In this document: positions 1 to 9,400 of the stretch, piece by piece
Layout of the letters: the number at the start of each line of letters is the position of its first letter
How positions within the stretch are numbered: the first letter of the stretch is position 1
From: Planctomycetaceae bacterium
Lineage (GTDB): Bacteria > Planctomycetota > Planctomycetia > Planctomycetales > Planctomycetaceae
Assembly: GCA_015485495.1 (NCBI GenBank)
Contig: WFTL01000138.1
Location: 1-55,628 of the forward strand
Direction: 5' to 3'
Length of the DNA: 55,628 bases
The notes under the pieces: generated by a model
Database searches by the model: none
What the model saw: only the letters and a program-made list of their open reading frames with translations
What the model was told of the DNA's origin: nothing
Made by a program: the position numbers and the translations under genes

Positions 1-1953
1 AAGCAACTGCGTCCCGAACGCTCGAACGCCCAGCACGTGCGTCACGGTATTCGCATCCCAGCCTTCCGTGAGCATCGACACGGACACGACGCACCGGATT
101 GATCCGCCAAGCTGATCCGGCTTGCCGACCGTGTTCATGACCTCGCGGAGCAGTTCCTGATCGGTGATGTTCTCGCCAGCGCGGACGTCGCCGGTTCGTT
201 CCACAATTTCACGGCGAAACCGTTCGATCTCGTCGGCGGCCATCGCGCGGAAGTTTTTGTCGAGCGCGTCACCGGCTTCGAGCTGCTCGCTGTCGATCAG
301 CAGCGTGTTTGGACGCGGCAGCGGGTTGTTGTGCTCGTCGAAGTTGCGGAACAGCGCGAGCCGTCCGTTTTCGATGCGGGTCGAGCCATCGGCGTTGGTG
401 ACCTGAAATCCGGAGATGTAGTCGTAGATCAGCTTCGAAATCGCCGTGTTCTGGCAGACGATGATGAAGCAGGGTGGCACGCTGATGCCGGCGTCCTGCC
501 AGAGCTGGAAGGTTTTTTCGTAGTGGCCATAGAGCGCCTGCAGGGCGGTTTGCAGGCGGGTGGGGAGTTTGAGCGGGTCGAGGAAGTCTGCGGTGTCGCT
601 TGCGTTTTCGCGCGTACGCCTGCGGCTGACGGTTAAACGGCGGCCCTTCTTCGGCATGTCTTTGCGGATGTTTTCCCACAGGTTGCGGTACATGGGCATT
701 TCGTTGCCCGGGATGTTTTCGGCAACCGGCACGCGGGGAAGTTTGACGATGCCGCATTCGATGGCGTCCATCAGCGAGAAGTCGCTCATCGTCCAGGGGA
801 ACAGCGTGCCTTCGGCGTATCCGGACCCACGCAGAAAGAACGGTGTGGCCGACAGGTCGAAGACGCGGGCCAGCCCCAGTTTCCGGTTCACCGCCTCGAG
901 GCCGGAGATCCACAGCCGAGCGGCTTCGTTGTTCTTTTCGGCTTCCTTTCGGTCTTCGCCCTTCAGATCTGCGTCGTCGGGTTCTTTGGCTTTCTCGCGG
1001 TAGCAGTGATGTGCTTCGTCGTTGATCGCGAGAATGTTCTTCATGCCCATCAGATCGGGCATGACCCGCTGGAGCATCTGGCCTTCGGTTTCCAGTGTGT
1101 CCAGTTCGTTGCCCAGCCGCCCCTGCAGAAGCTGGCGGCCTCCCTTCGACAGTGCGATTCGCTCCCGCCGTTTGAACGTGTGATAGTTGGTGATGACGAT
1201 TTTGGCTCGCTGCAGGTCTTCGAGCATGTCGCTCGGAACCAGTTCGCGGTCTTTGTAATAGCTGTCGGGGTCGTTGGGCTGGAGCACGCGAAGGCGGTCT
1301 TTGATGGTGAGTCCGGGCGTGACGATCAGGAATCCGCGGGTGAACTTCTTGCTGCCGGGACGGCGCACCGCGTTGATCGTCTGCCATGCGATCAGCATCG
1401 CCATGACCGTGGTCTTGCCCGCGCCGGTCGCCAGTTTCAAGGCGATCCGGGACAACTCCGGGTTCGCATCGCGATTGGCGTTGTCGAGATGCTCCAGCAG
1501 TCGCTTTCCGGCCTTTGAGTTGGGTGCGACCTCGGTGAGCCAGATGGCCGTCTCGACGGCCTCGACCTGACAGAAGAACGGTCGGACACCCGCGAATTCG
1601 TGGTGTCGCCAGTGCTGCAGCAACCGGGCCGTTTCCGGAGTGACCTGCCAGTGGCTCGGATTCGGGATCGATCGCCACTTGTCGACTTCGCCGCGCACCT
1701 GATTGATGATCGATGTCGGGTCGTACTGCTGCTCCTGCGTGGAAAGCCCCGCGCCCTCGTCGAACACAAGTTCTTGCTGCTGCGATCCCTTCTTCCGTTT
1801 CTTCGGTTTCGGAATAGGCGTGATGAATTCGGCTTTCCGGCGCGTCTCAATGATGCGTTGCGTCGGCTGCCCCTGTGCATCGAGTTCCCAGTGTCGCCTG
1901 GGATATTCGTACGGCGAGTTCAGGATCGGTTGTTCAAAGAACGGGTTGGCCAT
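1..1953 (-). CDS. Restriction endonuclease R subunit, SF2 helicase/translocase (partial, runs off left end)
   Basis: The first 651 residues of a large DEAH-box protein of the type III restriction (Res) family; the rest, including any C-terminal nuclease, lies beyond the left edge. The reading frame has no stop from the ATG at 1953 to position 1. Visible motifs are a Walker A site ATGAGKT (Lys at about 180), motif II DEAH (residues 312-315) and, near the cut end, the LTEGWDANTVTHVLG stretch typical of motifs V/VI in type III R subunits. Such enzymes use ATP to move on DNA and cut at sites left unmethylated by a partner Mod methyltransferase; no Mod gene is visible, so it should lie to the left. 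A small DNA-binding gene sits 18 bp upstream in the same direction, suggesting an operon. The gene could also belong to a defence system that only borrows this helicase. Family call is firm, exact system is not. Confidence 0.88.
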   Translation of the reverse strand, partial: MANPFFEQPILNSPYEYPRRHWELDAQGQPTQRIIETRRKAEFITPIPKPKKRKKGSQQQELVFDEGAGLSTQEQQYDPTSIINQVRGEVDKWRSIPNPSHWQVTPETARLLQHWRHHEFAGVRPFFCQVEAVETAIWLTEVAPNSKAGKRLLEHLDNANRDANPELSRIALKLATGAGKTTVMAMLIAWQTINAVRRPGSKKFTRGFLIVTPGLTIKDRLRVLQPNDPDSYYKDRELVPSDMLEDLQRAKIVITNYHTFKRRERIALSKGGRQLLQGRLGNELDTLETEGQMLQRVMPDLMGMKNILAINDEAHHCYREKAKEPDDADLKGEDRKEAEKNNEAARLWISGLEAVNRKLGLARVFDLSATPFFLRGSGYAEGTLFPWTMSDFSLMDAIECGIVKLPRVPVAENIPGNEMPMYRNLWENIRKDMPKKGRRLTVSRRRTRENASDTADFLDPLKLPTRLQTALQALYGHYEKTFQLWQDAGISVPPCFIIVCQNTAISKLIYDYISGFQVTNADGSTRIENGRLALFRNFDEHNNPLPRPNTLLIDSEQLEAGDALDKNFRAMAADEIERFRREIVERTGDVRAGENITDQELLREVMNTVGKPDQLGGSIRCVVSVSMLTEGWDANTVTHVLGVRAFGTQLL

Positions 1954-1971
1954 GCGTTGTCTCGAATTGCT

Positions 1972-2187
1972 CTAGCGGGCTTTCTTCCGCGTCGTTCGTT
2001 TCACCGGTTGTTCGATCGATTTCAAAAACCTGTCGAGGTCGCTCCGCCTGAACAGCCGGTAACCGTTCGCCGGGTTCCGACGCATCGGGATCTTCCCCTG
2101 TTCGGCCCATTTGCGAAGCGTGTTCTGGGCAACGCCAAGAATCTCCGCTGCCTCAGCTATCTTTACGTACTCACTGAGTTTCGTCAT
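1972..2187 (-). CDS. Small MerR/excisionase-type helix-turn-helix protein
   Basis: A 71-residue protein with a winged helix-turn-helix of the MerR/excisionase kind: IAEAAEILGVAQNTLRKWAE forms the helix-turn-helix, NGYRLFRRSDLDRFL the wing and following helix, and a Lys/Arg-rich tail closes it. The ATG at 2187 is preferred because GGGGA lies eight bases upstream; an in-frame ATG at 2202 is possible. It lies 18 bp before the restriction subunit gene on the same strand. Genes of this type often precede restriction or methylase genes and may control their expression, but that role is inferred. No effector-binding domain is present, so it is unlikely to be a classical MerR sensor. Confidence 0.8.
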   Translation of the reverse strand: MTKLSEYVKIAEAAEILGVAQNTLRKWAEQGKIPMRRNPANGYRLFRRSDLDRFLKSIEQPVKRTTRKKAR

Positions 2188-2362
2188 CCGCGTGTTCCCC
2201 ATGCGCGATCGACCAAATCCGAAGTCTATCAAAGTCTGCACACTCGGAACAGCAGGCGGGCACATGCAGATTGTGTCCGGATGAGGTGCCCCATTTTCTG
2301 TACCAGGCGTTATGAGAGTGCAGGCTGGGTAAGAGATTCCGCAGTGTGCTGCCGCAGCGAGG

Positions 2363-2433
2363 GCGTTTCCCGGACGGAGCCCGTCCTTCCATCGGACAGC
2401 GGAGGGCCCCGCTCCGTCGGGGCCGCCGATGAC
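2363..2433. repeat. 71-bp repeat, copy 1 (hairpin-forming)
   Basis: Matches the copy at 2634-2704 with four mismatches over 71 bases. It contains two small stem-loops, GGACG/CGTCC and GGCCCC/GGGGCC, and a longer-range inverted pair GACGGAGC/GCTCCGTC. No coding frame is preserved between copies. A degraded third piece resembling the middle of the unit (gcgtccttccat) is seen at 2450-2461. The structure resembles REP-like or small dispersed intergenic repeats; copy number elsewhere in the genome is unknown. Confidence 0.8.
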
Positions 2434-2633
2434 ACGGACGCGACAGAGCGCGTCCTTCCATAGAACGTAACCGTGCAGCCTTTTGCTGGCGGGTCAGGTG
2501 GCGTGCTCCTGCCTCTGAGTCTGACGAGACGACGCATGAGGTCGCGGCCCCCGCGTTCGATTTCGTACAGACGATGGATCCCCCCCAGTACATGATGGGC
2601 GCGCTGCCAGTCGTTGTCACGCCCCCGGTAACA

Positions 2634-2704
2634 GCGTTTCCCGGACGGAGCCCGTCGCTCCATCGGACAGCGGATGGCCCCGCTCCGTCGGGGCCGTCGA
2701 TGAC
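2634..2704. repeat. 71-bp repeat, copy 2 (hairpin-forming)
   Basis: Second copy of the repeat at 2363-2433, same orientation, 271 bp further on. Differences are cc-tt to cg-ct near base 24, g to t near base 43 and c to t near base 64. Both copies lie in the non-coding spacer between the defence genes and the nitrate operon. Confidence 0.8.
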
Positions 2705-2845
2705 TGCGGCCCCGCTCGATCCCGGGTGTCCGTGAAGTCGTGTACGACGAACGGATTTGGGATACCCCGACTTCCGCCGTGAGCGTCAACGGCACGTTGC
2801 ACGACACGTTTCTCCGCAGTGCCACGCTACCTGAACCATGAGCAG

Positions 2846-2866
2846 AGTGCCTGTAAATTAGGCACT
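2846..2866. promoter_or_regulatory. Candidate operator upstream of the nitrate operon
   Basis: A perfect inverted repeat AGTGCCT-7 nt-AGGCACT lies about 230 bp before the transporter start. Its AT-rich spacer and two-fold symmetry suit a dimeric regulator. No T-run follows, so it does not look like a terminator. The function is inferred only from position and symmetry. Confidence 0.4.
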
Positions 2867-3097
2867 TATGCGCGATATCTGTTCTTCTTCGTCTCTGCAA
2901 CGCTGACAGGAGAAATCTGTGCGCAGCGTGTTTCGCGGAAGAATACGGGAACGGGCAGTGTGCTGACATCGATGGCACGCGCATTGCTTATGTGGCAGGC
3001 ACAGGTTTCTGCGAGTGGGGGATCCCCTCTGCCGGAGACCGTGGAGCACAGGCTGACTGTTTTCCTGTTTCGGTCTGAATTCACAGCTGTCAGAGTG

Positions 3098-4468
3098 ATG
3101 GAACTGAAAAACAAATCGACCCGGCTTCGGCTTCTGGACTTTCGTTCGCCGCAGATGCGTGCATTCCACATGACGTGGTTTGCGTTTTTTCTGTGCTTCT
3201 TTGCCTGGTTCGGCGTGGCTCCTCTGATGAAGGTCATTCGGGAGGAGATGCATCTGACGCGGGACCAGATCGGGTGGTGTGTGATCGGTTCCGTATCGAT
3301 CACGGTTCTGGCCCGTCTGGTGATCGGCTGGGTGTGTGACCGAATCGGTCCTCGGTACGCGTACACGGGGCTGCTTCTTGTGGGATCGATTCCTGTGATG
3401 GGGATTGGTCTGGCGGAATCGTTCGAGGCATTTCTCGCGTTTCGCGTGATGATCGGCATGATCGGCGCGGCCTTTGTCATCACACAGTATCACACGTCTC
3501 TGATGTTTGCTCCCAACTGCGTGGGAACTGCCAATGCCACATCGGCCGGCTGGGGCAACATGGGGGGCGGGGTGACGCAGCTGGTCATGCCGCTGCTGCT
3601 GGCCGGTTTCGTGAGTGTTCCGGGGCTGAGTGCCGAAGCGGGCTGGCGGGCCTGTATGGTGGCAGCCGGAGTTGTGTGTGCTCTGATGGGCGTGGCCTAC
3701 TTCCTGCTGACTCAGGACACTCCGGATGGAAACTTTTCCGATCTGCGGGCCCGTGGTCTGCTGCCTGGCAGGTCGGCAGTTCGCGGGACATTTCTGGAAG
3801 CAGCCCGGGATTCCCGGGTCTGGATTCTGTTCATCGTCTATGCGGCCTGTTTCGGCATCGAACTGACAGTGAACGGAGTGGCCGCACTCTATTTCGCGGA
3901 CGGGTTCGAATACTTCCGGTCTCTGGACGGCATTCAGGCCATGAAAACGGCCGGCATGATCGCCTCGGTCTTTGGTCTCATGAATCTGTTTGCGCGCACG
4001 CTGGGAGGCTGGTTCGGCGATCGCTTCGGGAGCGTGTGGGGGCTGAGTGGTCGGACGCGCTGGCTGTTTCTGACGCTGTTCTGCGAGGGACTGGCGCTGA
4101 TGGTCTTTTCACAGATGAGCGTCCTGACCACGGCGATTCCCGCACTGATTGTGTTCAGCCTGTTTGTCCAGATGAGTGAAGGAGCGACGTTTTCGGTGGT
4201 GCCGTTCATCAGTCAGCGGGCCCTGGGTTCGGTGTCGGGCATCGTGGGAGCCGGCGGAAACGCGGGCGCCGTGGCGGCCGGTTTCCTGTTCAAAACCGAA
4301 GCGATCACATGGTCGACCGCCTTTTTCATTCTGGGAGCTCTGGTGACCTGCTGTTCGTTTCTGACCTTTGCGATTCACTTCAGTGAAGCGGCGGAAACGG
4401 ATGCGCGCCGGGCGATTCAGTCGGCGGTGGACATGAGGAATGCGGAACCGGAACTGGTGAGCGCATGA
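3098..4468 (+). CDS. Nitrate/nitrite transporter, NarK/NasA family (MFS)
   Basis: A 456-residue, 12-helix major facilitator of the nitrate-nitrite porter family, expected to carry nitrate into the cytoplasm. Visible family features are the loop 2-3 motif GWVCDRIGPR (about 77-86) and the nitrate signature SAGWGNMGGG (about 149-158). The ATG at 3098 was chosen because conserved MFS sequence begins right after it; the frame stays open upstream to 2819 but that part is proline/arginine-rich and not transporter-like. The ribosome site is weak. It is the first gene of a four-gene nitrate assimilation operon, 42 bp before the nitrite reductase. Whether it is a nitrate/proton symporter or a nitrate/nitrite exchanger cannot be told by eye; the assimilatory context favours uptake. 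Confidence 0.92.
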   Translation: MELKNKSTRLRLLDFRSPQMRAFHMTWFAFFLCFFAWFGVAPLMKVIREEMHLTRDQIGWCVIGSVSITVLARLVIGWVCDRIGPRYAYTGLLLVGSIPVMGIGLAESFEAFLAFRVMIGMIGAAFVITQYHTSLMFAPNCVGTANATSAGWGNMGGGVTQLVMPLLLAGFVSVPGLSAEAGWRACMVAAGVVCALMGVAYFLLTQDTPDGNFSDLRARGLLPGRSAVRGTFLEAARDSRVWILFIVYAACFGIELTVNGVAALYFADGFEYFRSLDGIQAMKTAGMIASVFGLMNLFARTLGGWFGDRFGSVWGLSGRTRWLFLTLFCEGLALMVFSQMSVLTTAIPALIVFSLFVQMSEGATFSVVPFISQRALGSVSGIVGAGGNAGAVAAGFLFKTEAITWSTAFFILGALVTCCSFLTFAIHFSEAAETDARRAIQSAVDMRNAEPELVSA

Positions 4469-4510
4469 ACTGTCCCGAACGGCGGGTGTGAGCGGCCGGA
4501 GGAAACGCAC

Positions 4511-7500
4511 ATGGCAGGTGAGAATCGACAGACGATCGTTGTGATCGGTAACGGGATGGTCGGGCTGCGGTTTTGCGAGCAGCTCACAGCTTTCGATGAA
4601 AGCAGGCGGTATCGCATTGTGACATTCTGTGAAGAACCACGGGCCGCCTACGACCGTGTGGGGCTGACCACGTTCTTTGCCCACCGCGATGCGGAAAAAC
4701 TCATGCTGGCCCGGATGGACTGGTATGAGCAGGTGGGGATCGAGCTGCATGTAGGAGATCGGGCGACGGGAATCGATCGGAAGCGCCGGATCGTCCGATC
4801 TTCGCGGGGACGGGAAGTGCCCTATGATCGGGTGGTGATCGCCACCGGCTCCTATCCGTTCGTGCCTCCGGTTCCGGGTATCGACAGTCAGGGCGTTTTC
4901 GTTTACCGCACGATCGAAGATCTGGAACACATCATCGATTATTCGAAGCGGGTGCGTTGCTGTGCCGTCATCGGTGGCGGTCTGCTGGGTCTGGAAGCGG
5001 CCAAAGCCGCCTGTGATCTGGGCCTGGACACTCATGTGATCGAATTCGCATCACGGCTCATGCCGCGGCAGATCGATGATGCCGGCTCGCGCATTCTGGT
5101 CCGGCAGATCGAGCAGCTGGGGGTCCATGTTCATCTGAACCGCGCCACGAAGGCCATTCACGGTGATTCCCGCGTGGAATCGATGGAATTCACAGATGGA
5201 ACAACGCTCGACTGCGAAATGATCATCGTATCCGCCGGGATTCGGCCACGGGACGATCTGGCCCGGGACTGCGGTCTGGCTGTCGGCGAGCGGGGCGGCA
5301 TCCTGGTCAACAATCGTCTGGAAACCAGCGATCCGGACATTTTCGCCATCGGAGAATGTGCGGTCCACGGCGGCATGGTGTACGGCCTGATCGCTCCCGG
5401 CCGGGAAATGGCGGAGATTGTCGCAGCCAATCTGTGCGGGGATGACCGGGAGTTTCGCGGCACGAGTCTGTCCACGAAACTCAAGCTGATGGGAATCGAT
5501 GTGGCCAGTTTCGGTCAGCACGAAGCAGAGAGCCGGCAGGGAACCCATCCGCTGTTCTTCGAAGACCCGTTTCGGGGTGTGTACAGAAAACTGCTGTTCA
5601 GCAGCGACGGAAAAAAACTGCTTGGCGGCATTCTCATCGGCGACGCATCCGATTACAGCATGCTCAACCTGCTGGCGGAATCTCAGGAAGATCTGCCCTG
5701 TGAGCCGCATGAGCTGATCGCCGGAGCTTCGGCGCTGTCCGCCGGAACACTCGGCGGTGCCGACAGTCTGCCGGATGATGCTCAGGTCTGTTCCTGCAAC
5801 AGCGTAACCAAAAAACAGATCTGTGCGGCCATCGCGGAACACGACCTGGATTCCCCGGCGGCCGTGCGGCAGTGTACGAAGGCCGGTGCCGGCTGCGGTG
5901 GCTGCATGCCGCTGGTGACCGATCTGTTCGAAGCACAGATGAAGGCAGCCGGGAAGGAGGTTCGGAATCACCTGTGCGAGCATTTCGAGTATTCACGAAC
6001 GGAACTGTTCGCCATCGTGCGAACGCGCGGACTGCGGACCTTTCAGGACGTCATGAAGGAATGCGGACGTGGGGGTTCCGGATGCGAGCTGTGCAAACCG
6101 GCCGTGGCTTCAATTCTGGCCGGGGTGTGGAACGACTACATTCTGAAGCCGGAACATCAGTGCCTGCAGGACAGCAATGATCGTTTTCTGGCGAATACGC
6201 AGCGCAACGGAACGTATTCTGTGGTGCCGCGTGTGCCAGGAGGCGAAATCACACCGGAAAAGCTGATCGCTCTGGGGAATGTGGCCCGCAGGTACGGGCT
6301 GTATACCAAGATCACCGGCGGGCAGCGGGTCGATCTGTTCGGAGCACAGCTTCAGGACCTGCCGTCGATCTGGGAAGAACTCATCGAGGCCGGATTCGAA
6401 AGCGGTCATGCTTACGGAAAGGCGCTGCGGACCGTGAAAAGCTGCGTCGGGACAACCTGGTGCCGCTACGGTGTTCAGGATTCCGTGGGTTTCGCCATTC
6501 GGCTGGAACACCGCTACAAGGGCATTCGGTCGCCGCACAAGATCAAGATGGCCGTCAGCGGCTGCACGCGGGAATGTGCGGAAGCTCAGAGCAAGGATGT
6601 GGGGCTGATTGCCACGGAGAACGGCTACAACATTTATGTCTGCGGGAACGGCGGAGCCAGCCCGCGGCATGCGGAGCTTCTGGCCGCAGATGTCGATGAG
6701 GATACGGCTGTGCGGTACATCGATCGGTTCCTCGCGTATTACATCATGTCGGCCGATCGGCTCACGCGCACGTCCGTCTGGTGCGAAAAACTGGAAGGCG
6801 GAATCCGTCACATCCGGGAGGTCGTCGTGGACGATCGTCTGGGAATCGCCGAAGAACTCGAACAGATGATTCAGCACCTGGTGGACACGTACCAGTGCGA
6901 ATGGAAAGCCACGGTTCAGGATCCACAGCGCCGCCGCTGGTTCCGGCAGTTCATGAACACCGATGACACGGAACCGACCATTGAAATCGTGTCGGAACGA
7001 GGTCAGTGCCGACCGGGAGACTGGCCGGACGAACGGGTGTCTCTGGGACAGTTCGAATCGCTGGAACAGCGCCGAGCGAAACTGGAAACGCGCCATGCGG
7101 ATGATCTGCAGGCCGTGCGCTGGGTGCCGGTCGGTACGGTCGATGACTTTCCAGTCGACGGCGGGGCGGCCATTCGGTACGGACAAACACAGATCGCCGT
7201 CTTCAATTTCTCCAGCCGCGGCGAATGGTACGCCACTCAGAACATGTGCCCTCACCGAAAAGCGTTCGTGCTGTCGCGGGGAATCATCGGAGATGCATCC
7301 GGAGAACCGAAAATCGCCTGTCCGCTGCACAAGAAAACATTTTCTCTGCAGTCCGGGCAGTCACTGCAGAATGAGGCTTACCGGATTCGGACCTTCCCCG
7401 TGAAGGTCGAAGAGGGACGCGTGTATCTGGAACTGCCGCCCGCTGATGTGCTTGATCGTCTTCTGGCCACGTCCATCGGCTGCCATCTGGCGACATCCTG

Positions 7501-7576
7501 TTCGACCGATGTTCCGGACATCGACGACACGGCGGAAACAGTCCCGGTGAGTCTCTGTCGTCCGGCGGAATCGTAA
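4511..7576 (+). CDS. nirB: Assimilatory nitrite reductase NAD(P)H, NirB-NirD fusion
   Basis: A 1021-residue cytoplasmic enzyme reducing nitrite to ammonium. Domains in order: FAD/NAD(P)H oxidoreductase with GNGMVG (13-18) and a second Rossmann site near 152-162; BFD-like [2Fe-2S] domain with CSCN and GCGGC cysteines (about 427-466); a second cysteine pair CELC (about 528-531); nitrite/sulfite reductase ferredoxin-like halves; the siroheme-[4Fe-4S] ligands C-x5-C (about 645/651) and C-x3-C (about 685/689); and a C-terminal Rieske-type domain with CPH (913-915) and CPLH (937-940). The last domain corresponds to the separate NirD subunit of enterics, here fused, and it keeps the Cys/His pairs of a true Rieske cluster. 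The stop overlaps the next ATG by one base (TAATG). Siroheme for it is probably supplied by the CobA-HemD protein at 51.3 kb. Confidence 0.95.
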   Translation: MAGENRQTIVVIGNGMVGLRFCEQLTAFDESRRYRIVTFCEEPRAAYDRVGLTTFFAHRDAEKLMLARMDWYEQVGIELHVGDRATGIDRKRRIVRSSRGREVPYDRVVIATGSYPFVPPVPGIDSQGVFVYRTIEDLEHIIDYSKRVRCCAVIGGGLLGLEAAKAACDLGLDTHVIEFASRLMPRQIDDAGSRILVRQIEQLGVHVHLNRATKAIHGDSRVESMEFTDGTTLDCEMIIVSAGIRPRDDLARDCGLAVGERGGILVNNRLETSDPDIFAIGECAVHGGMVYGLIAPGREMAEIVAANLCGDDREFRGTSLSTKLKLMGIDVASFGQHEAESRQGTHPLFFEDPFRGVYRKLLFSSDGKKLLGGILIGDASDYSMLNLLAESQEDLPCEPHELIAGASALSAGTLGGADSLPDDAQVCSCNSVTKKQICAAIAEHDLDSPAAVRQCTKAGAGCGGCMPLVTDLFEAQMKAAGKEVRNHLCEHFEYSRTELFAIVRTRGLRTFQDVMKECGRGGSGCELCKPAVASILAGVWNDYILKPEHQCLQDSNDRFLANTQRNGTYSVVPRVPGGEITPEKLIALGNVARRYGLYTKITGGQRVDLFGAQLQDLPSIWEELIEAGFESGHAYGKALRTVKSCVGTTWCRYGVQDSVGFAIRLEHRYKGIRSPHKIKMAVSGCTRECAEAQSKDVGLIATENGYNIYVCGNGGASPRHAELLAADVDEDTAVRYIDRFLAYYIMSADRLTRTSVWCEKLEGGIRHIREVVVDDRLGIAEELEQMIQHLVDTYQCEWKATVQDPQRRRWFRQFMNTDDTEPTIEIVSERGQCRPGDWPDERVSLGQFESLEQRRAKLETRHADDLQAVRWVPVGTVDDFPVDGGAAIRYGQTQIAVFNFSSRGEWYATQNMCPHRKAFVLSRGIIGDASGEPKIACPLHKKTFSLQSGQSLQNEAYRIRTFPVKVEEGRVYLELPPADVLDRLLATSIGCHLATSCSTDVPDIDDTAETVPVSLCRPAES

Positions 7577-9282
7577 TGGGTGCATCGTCTCACGTTTCAC
7601 CATCACCGTTGCCACCGGATTCCGCCGTCGATTCTTCCGGTGCCCCGGCGCTGCCTCTGCTGGACGAACTGCTGCACGAACAGGCCACGCTGTCGGCCGT
7701 GGAACAGTTCTCCCGGGCATACGAGAGCGGCGTGCCCGATCAGGCGAAGTACTATTCGCGTCTTCTGCCGTCAGCGCCGCCGCAGGAAGGCCAGCAGTAC
7801 GCTTTTGCCGTCGATCTGGATCGGTGTTCCGGATGCAAGGCCTGCGTGACCGCCTGTCACTCTCTGAACGGGCTCGATGATGAGGAAACCTGGCGGGATG
7901 TGGGACTGCTGATTGGTGGTTCCGTATCGGCTCCCGTCATCCAGCATGTGACCACGTCCTGCCATCACTGTCTGGAACCGGCCTGTGCCTCCGCCTGTCC
8001 GGTCGATGCCTACGACAAGGATCCGGTGACGGGAATCGTGCGGCATCGCGATGACCAGTGTTTCGGCTGTCAGTACTGCACGCTGGCCTGTCCGTACGAT
8101 GTGCCGCAGTATCATGCGGGAAAAGGCATCGTTCGCAAATGCGACATGTGTCGTGATCGACTGGCAGCCAATGAAGCGCCCGCCTGTGTCCAGGCCTGTC
8201 CCCACGAAGCCATCGCCATCACGGTCGTGGACCGGCAGCAGGTCGTGGAAGATGCGGAAACGGACTTCTTCCTGCCGGCCGCTCCGGATCCTCAGTTCAC
8301 TCTGCCCACAACGCAGTACACCACCCGGCGTGTGTTTCCCCGCAATACGCTGCCGGCCGACTATCGGTCGGTCAGTCCTCAGCACCCGCACTGGCCGCTG
8401 ATCATCATGCTGGTTCTGACGCAGTTGTCCGTGGGAGCCTTCATTGTGGGGCTGGTGCTGGAAACCCGGTTCGATGCGTCTTTGCTGAATGCGTTTCGCC
8501 GGCAGCACGCCACCACGGCTCTGATTTTCGGCCTGCTGGCTCTGGGCGCCAGCACGCTGCATCTGGGGCGGCCGCAGTACGCCTTCCGCGCGGTGATCGG
8601 CCTGCGCCATTCCTGGCTCAGCCGGGAAATCGTGGCGTTCGGCGTGTTTGCGGCCGCAGCCGTTCTGTACGCCCTGGTCTGCTGGATGCAGCCATCCGGA
8701 GCCGTTGTTCGTGCTGCCGGATGGATGGTGGCTGTTTCCGGCAGTCTGGGAATTTTCTGTTCAGTCATGATCTACGTCGTCACCGGGCGGGATCTGTGGC
8801 GATTCGGCCCGACGATGGTTCGCTTTGTTCTGACGGCCGCCGTTCTGGGCATTGCCACGACCTGGCTGAGTCTGCTGCTGTTCGGCCTGTTCGTGGACGC
8901 GGAAACGGCTGTTCGGCTGTCGGCGGAAGCCGGCCCGATTCTGGTGCGGGCGCTGCTTCCGGCCGCCGGTCTGAAACTGCTTCTGGAGGCGTCCGTGTTC
9001 CGTCATCTGCTGTTTCGCCGGGAATCACCTCTGAAACGATCGGCCCGTCTGATGGCGGTGCCGCTGTCGGCGTCCACATTTGCAAGGTTTTCCACGGGAC
9101 TGCTGGGGGGAATCGTGATGCCCCTGTTCCTGTGGACAGAACTGTCCGCTCCGTCACCACGCAGTCTGCTGATCACCATCATTGTCAGCATGCTGGTGCT
9201 GTCGTGCCTGGCGGGTGAGCTGCTGGCGCGGTTTCAGTTCTTTGCCGCCTGCGTTGCGCCGCGCATGCCCGGACGTGTGTAA
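7576..9282 (+). CDS. DmsB-DmsC fusion: 4x[4Fe-4S] ferredoxin plus quinol-oxidising membrane anchor
   Basis: A 568-residue fusion. Residues 75-235 form a DmsB/NrfC-type ferredoxin with four cysteine groups: C84/87/90/94, C129/132/137/141, C162/165/168/172 and C189/192/204/208. Residues from about 270 onward contain around eight hydrophobic helices of the DmsC anchor family, which in DMSO reductase oxidises menaquinol. It starts on the last base of the nitrite reductase stop codon and precedes the molybdopterin nitrate reductase, so the likely role is passing electrons from the quinol pool to nitrate reductase. The N-terminal 70 residues are low in recognisable motifs. No twin-arginine signal is seen, so the iron-sulfur part should face the cytoplasm. 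Assignment of the domains is firm; the partner is inferred from gene order. Confidence 0.88.
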   Translation: MGASSHVSPSPLPPDSAVDSSGAPALPLLDELLHEQATLSAVEQFSRAYESGVPDQAKYYSRLLPSAPPQEGQQYAFAVDLDRCSGCKACVTACHSLNGLDDEETWRDVGLLIGGSVSAPVIQHVTTSCHHCLEPACASACPVDAYDKDPVTGIVRHRDDQCFGCQYCTLACPYDVPQYHAGKGIVRKCDMCRDRLAANEAPACVQACPHEAIAITVVDRQQVVEDAETDFFLPAAPDPQFTLPTTQYTTRRVFPRNTLPADYRSVSPQHPHWPLIIMLVLTQLSVGAFIVGLVLETRFDASLLNAFRRQHATTALIFGLLALGASTLHLGRPQYAFRAVIGLRHSWLSREIVAFGVFAAAAVLYALVCWMQPSGAVVRAAGWMVAVSGSLGIFCSVMIYVVTGRDLWRFGPTMVRFVLTAAVLGIATTWLSLLLFGLFVDAETAVRLSAEAGPILVRALLPAAGLKLLLEASVFRHLLFRRESPLKRSARLMAVPLSASTFARFSTGLLGGIVMPLFLWTELSAPSPRSLLITIIVSMLVLSCLAGELLARFQFFAACVAPRMPGRV

Positions 9283-9400
9283 AGAACCGGAAACATGAAG
9301 GCATCTCCGGCAGGTCATTCGATGATTCGTTTGCGAACCGGGGCACAGCGGAAGTCTGCGTCCCTGGTCCGCCCCTGTTCGTGCTGCGGAAAGCGTACGC

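Noticed and set aside
269-1678. A 469-codon minus-strand frame inside the restriction gene
   Set aside because: Arg/His/Pro-rich, lacks motifs; the true frame has Walker A and DEAH motifs and continues off the left end.
2310-2984. A 224-codon minus-strand frame across the 71-bp repeats
   Set aside because: It runs through repeats and hairpins; a short piece (about 2480-2600) looks slightly protein-like and might be a gene remnant, but nothing supports it.
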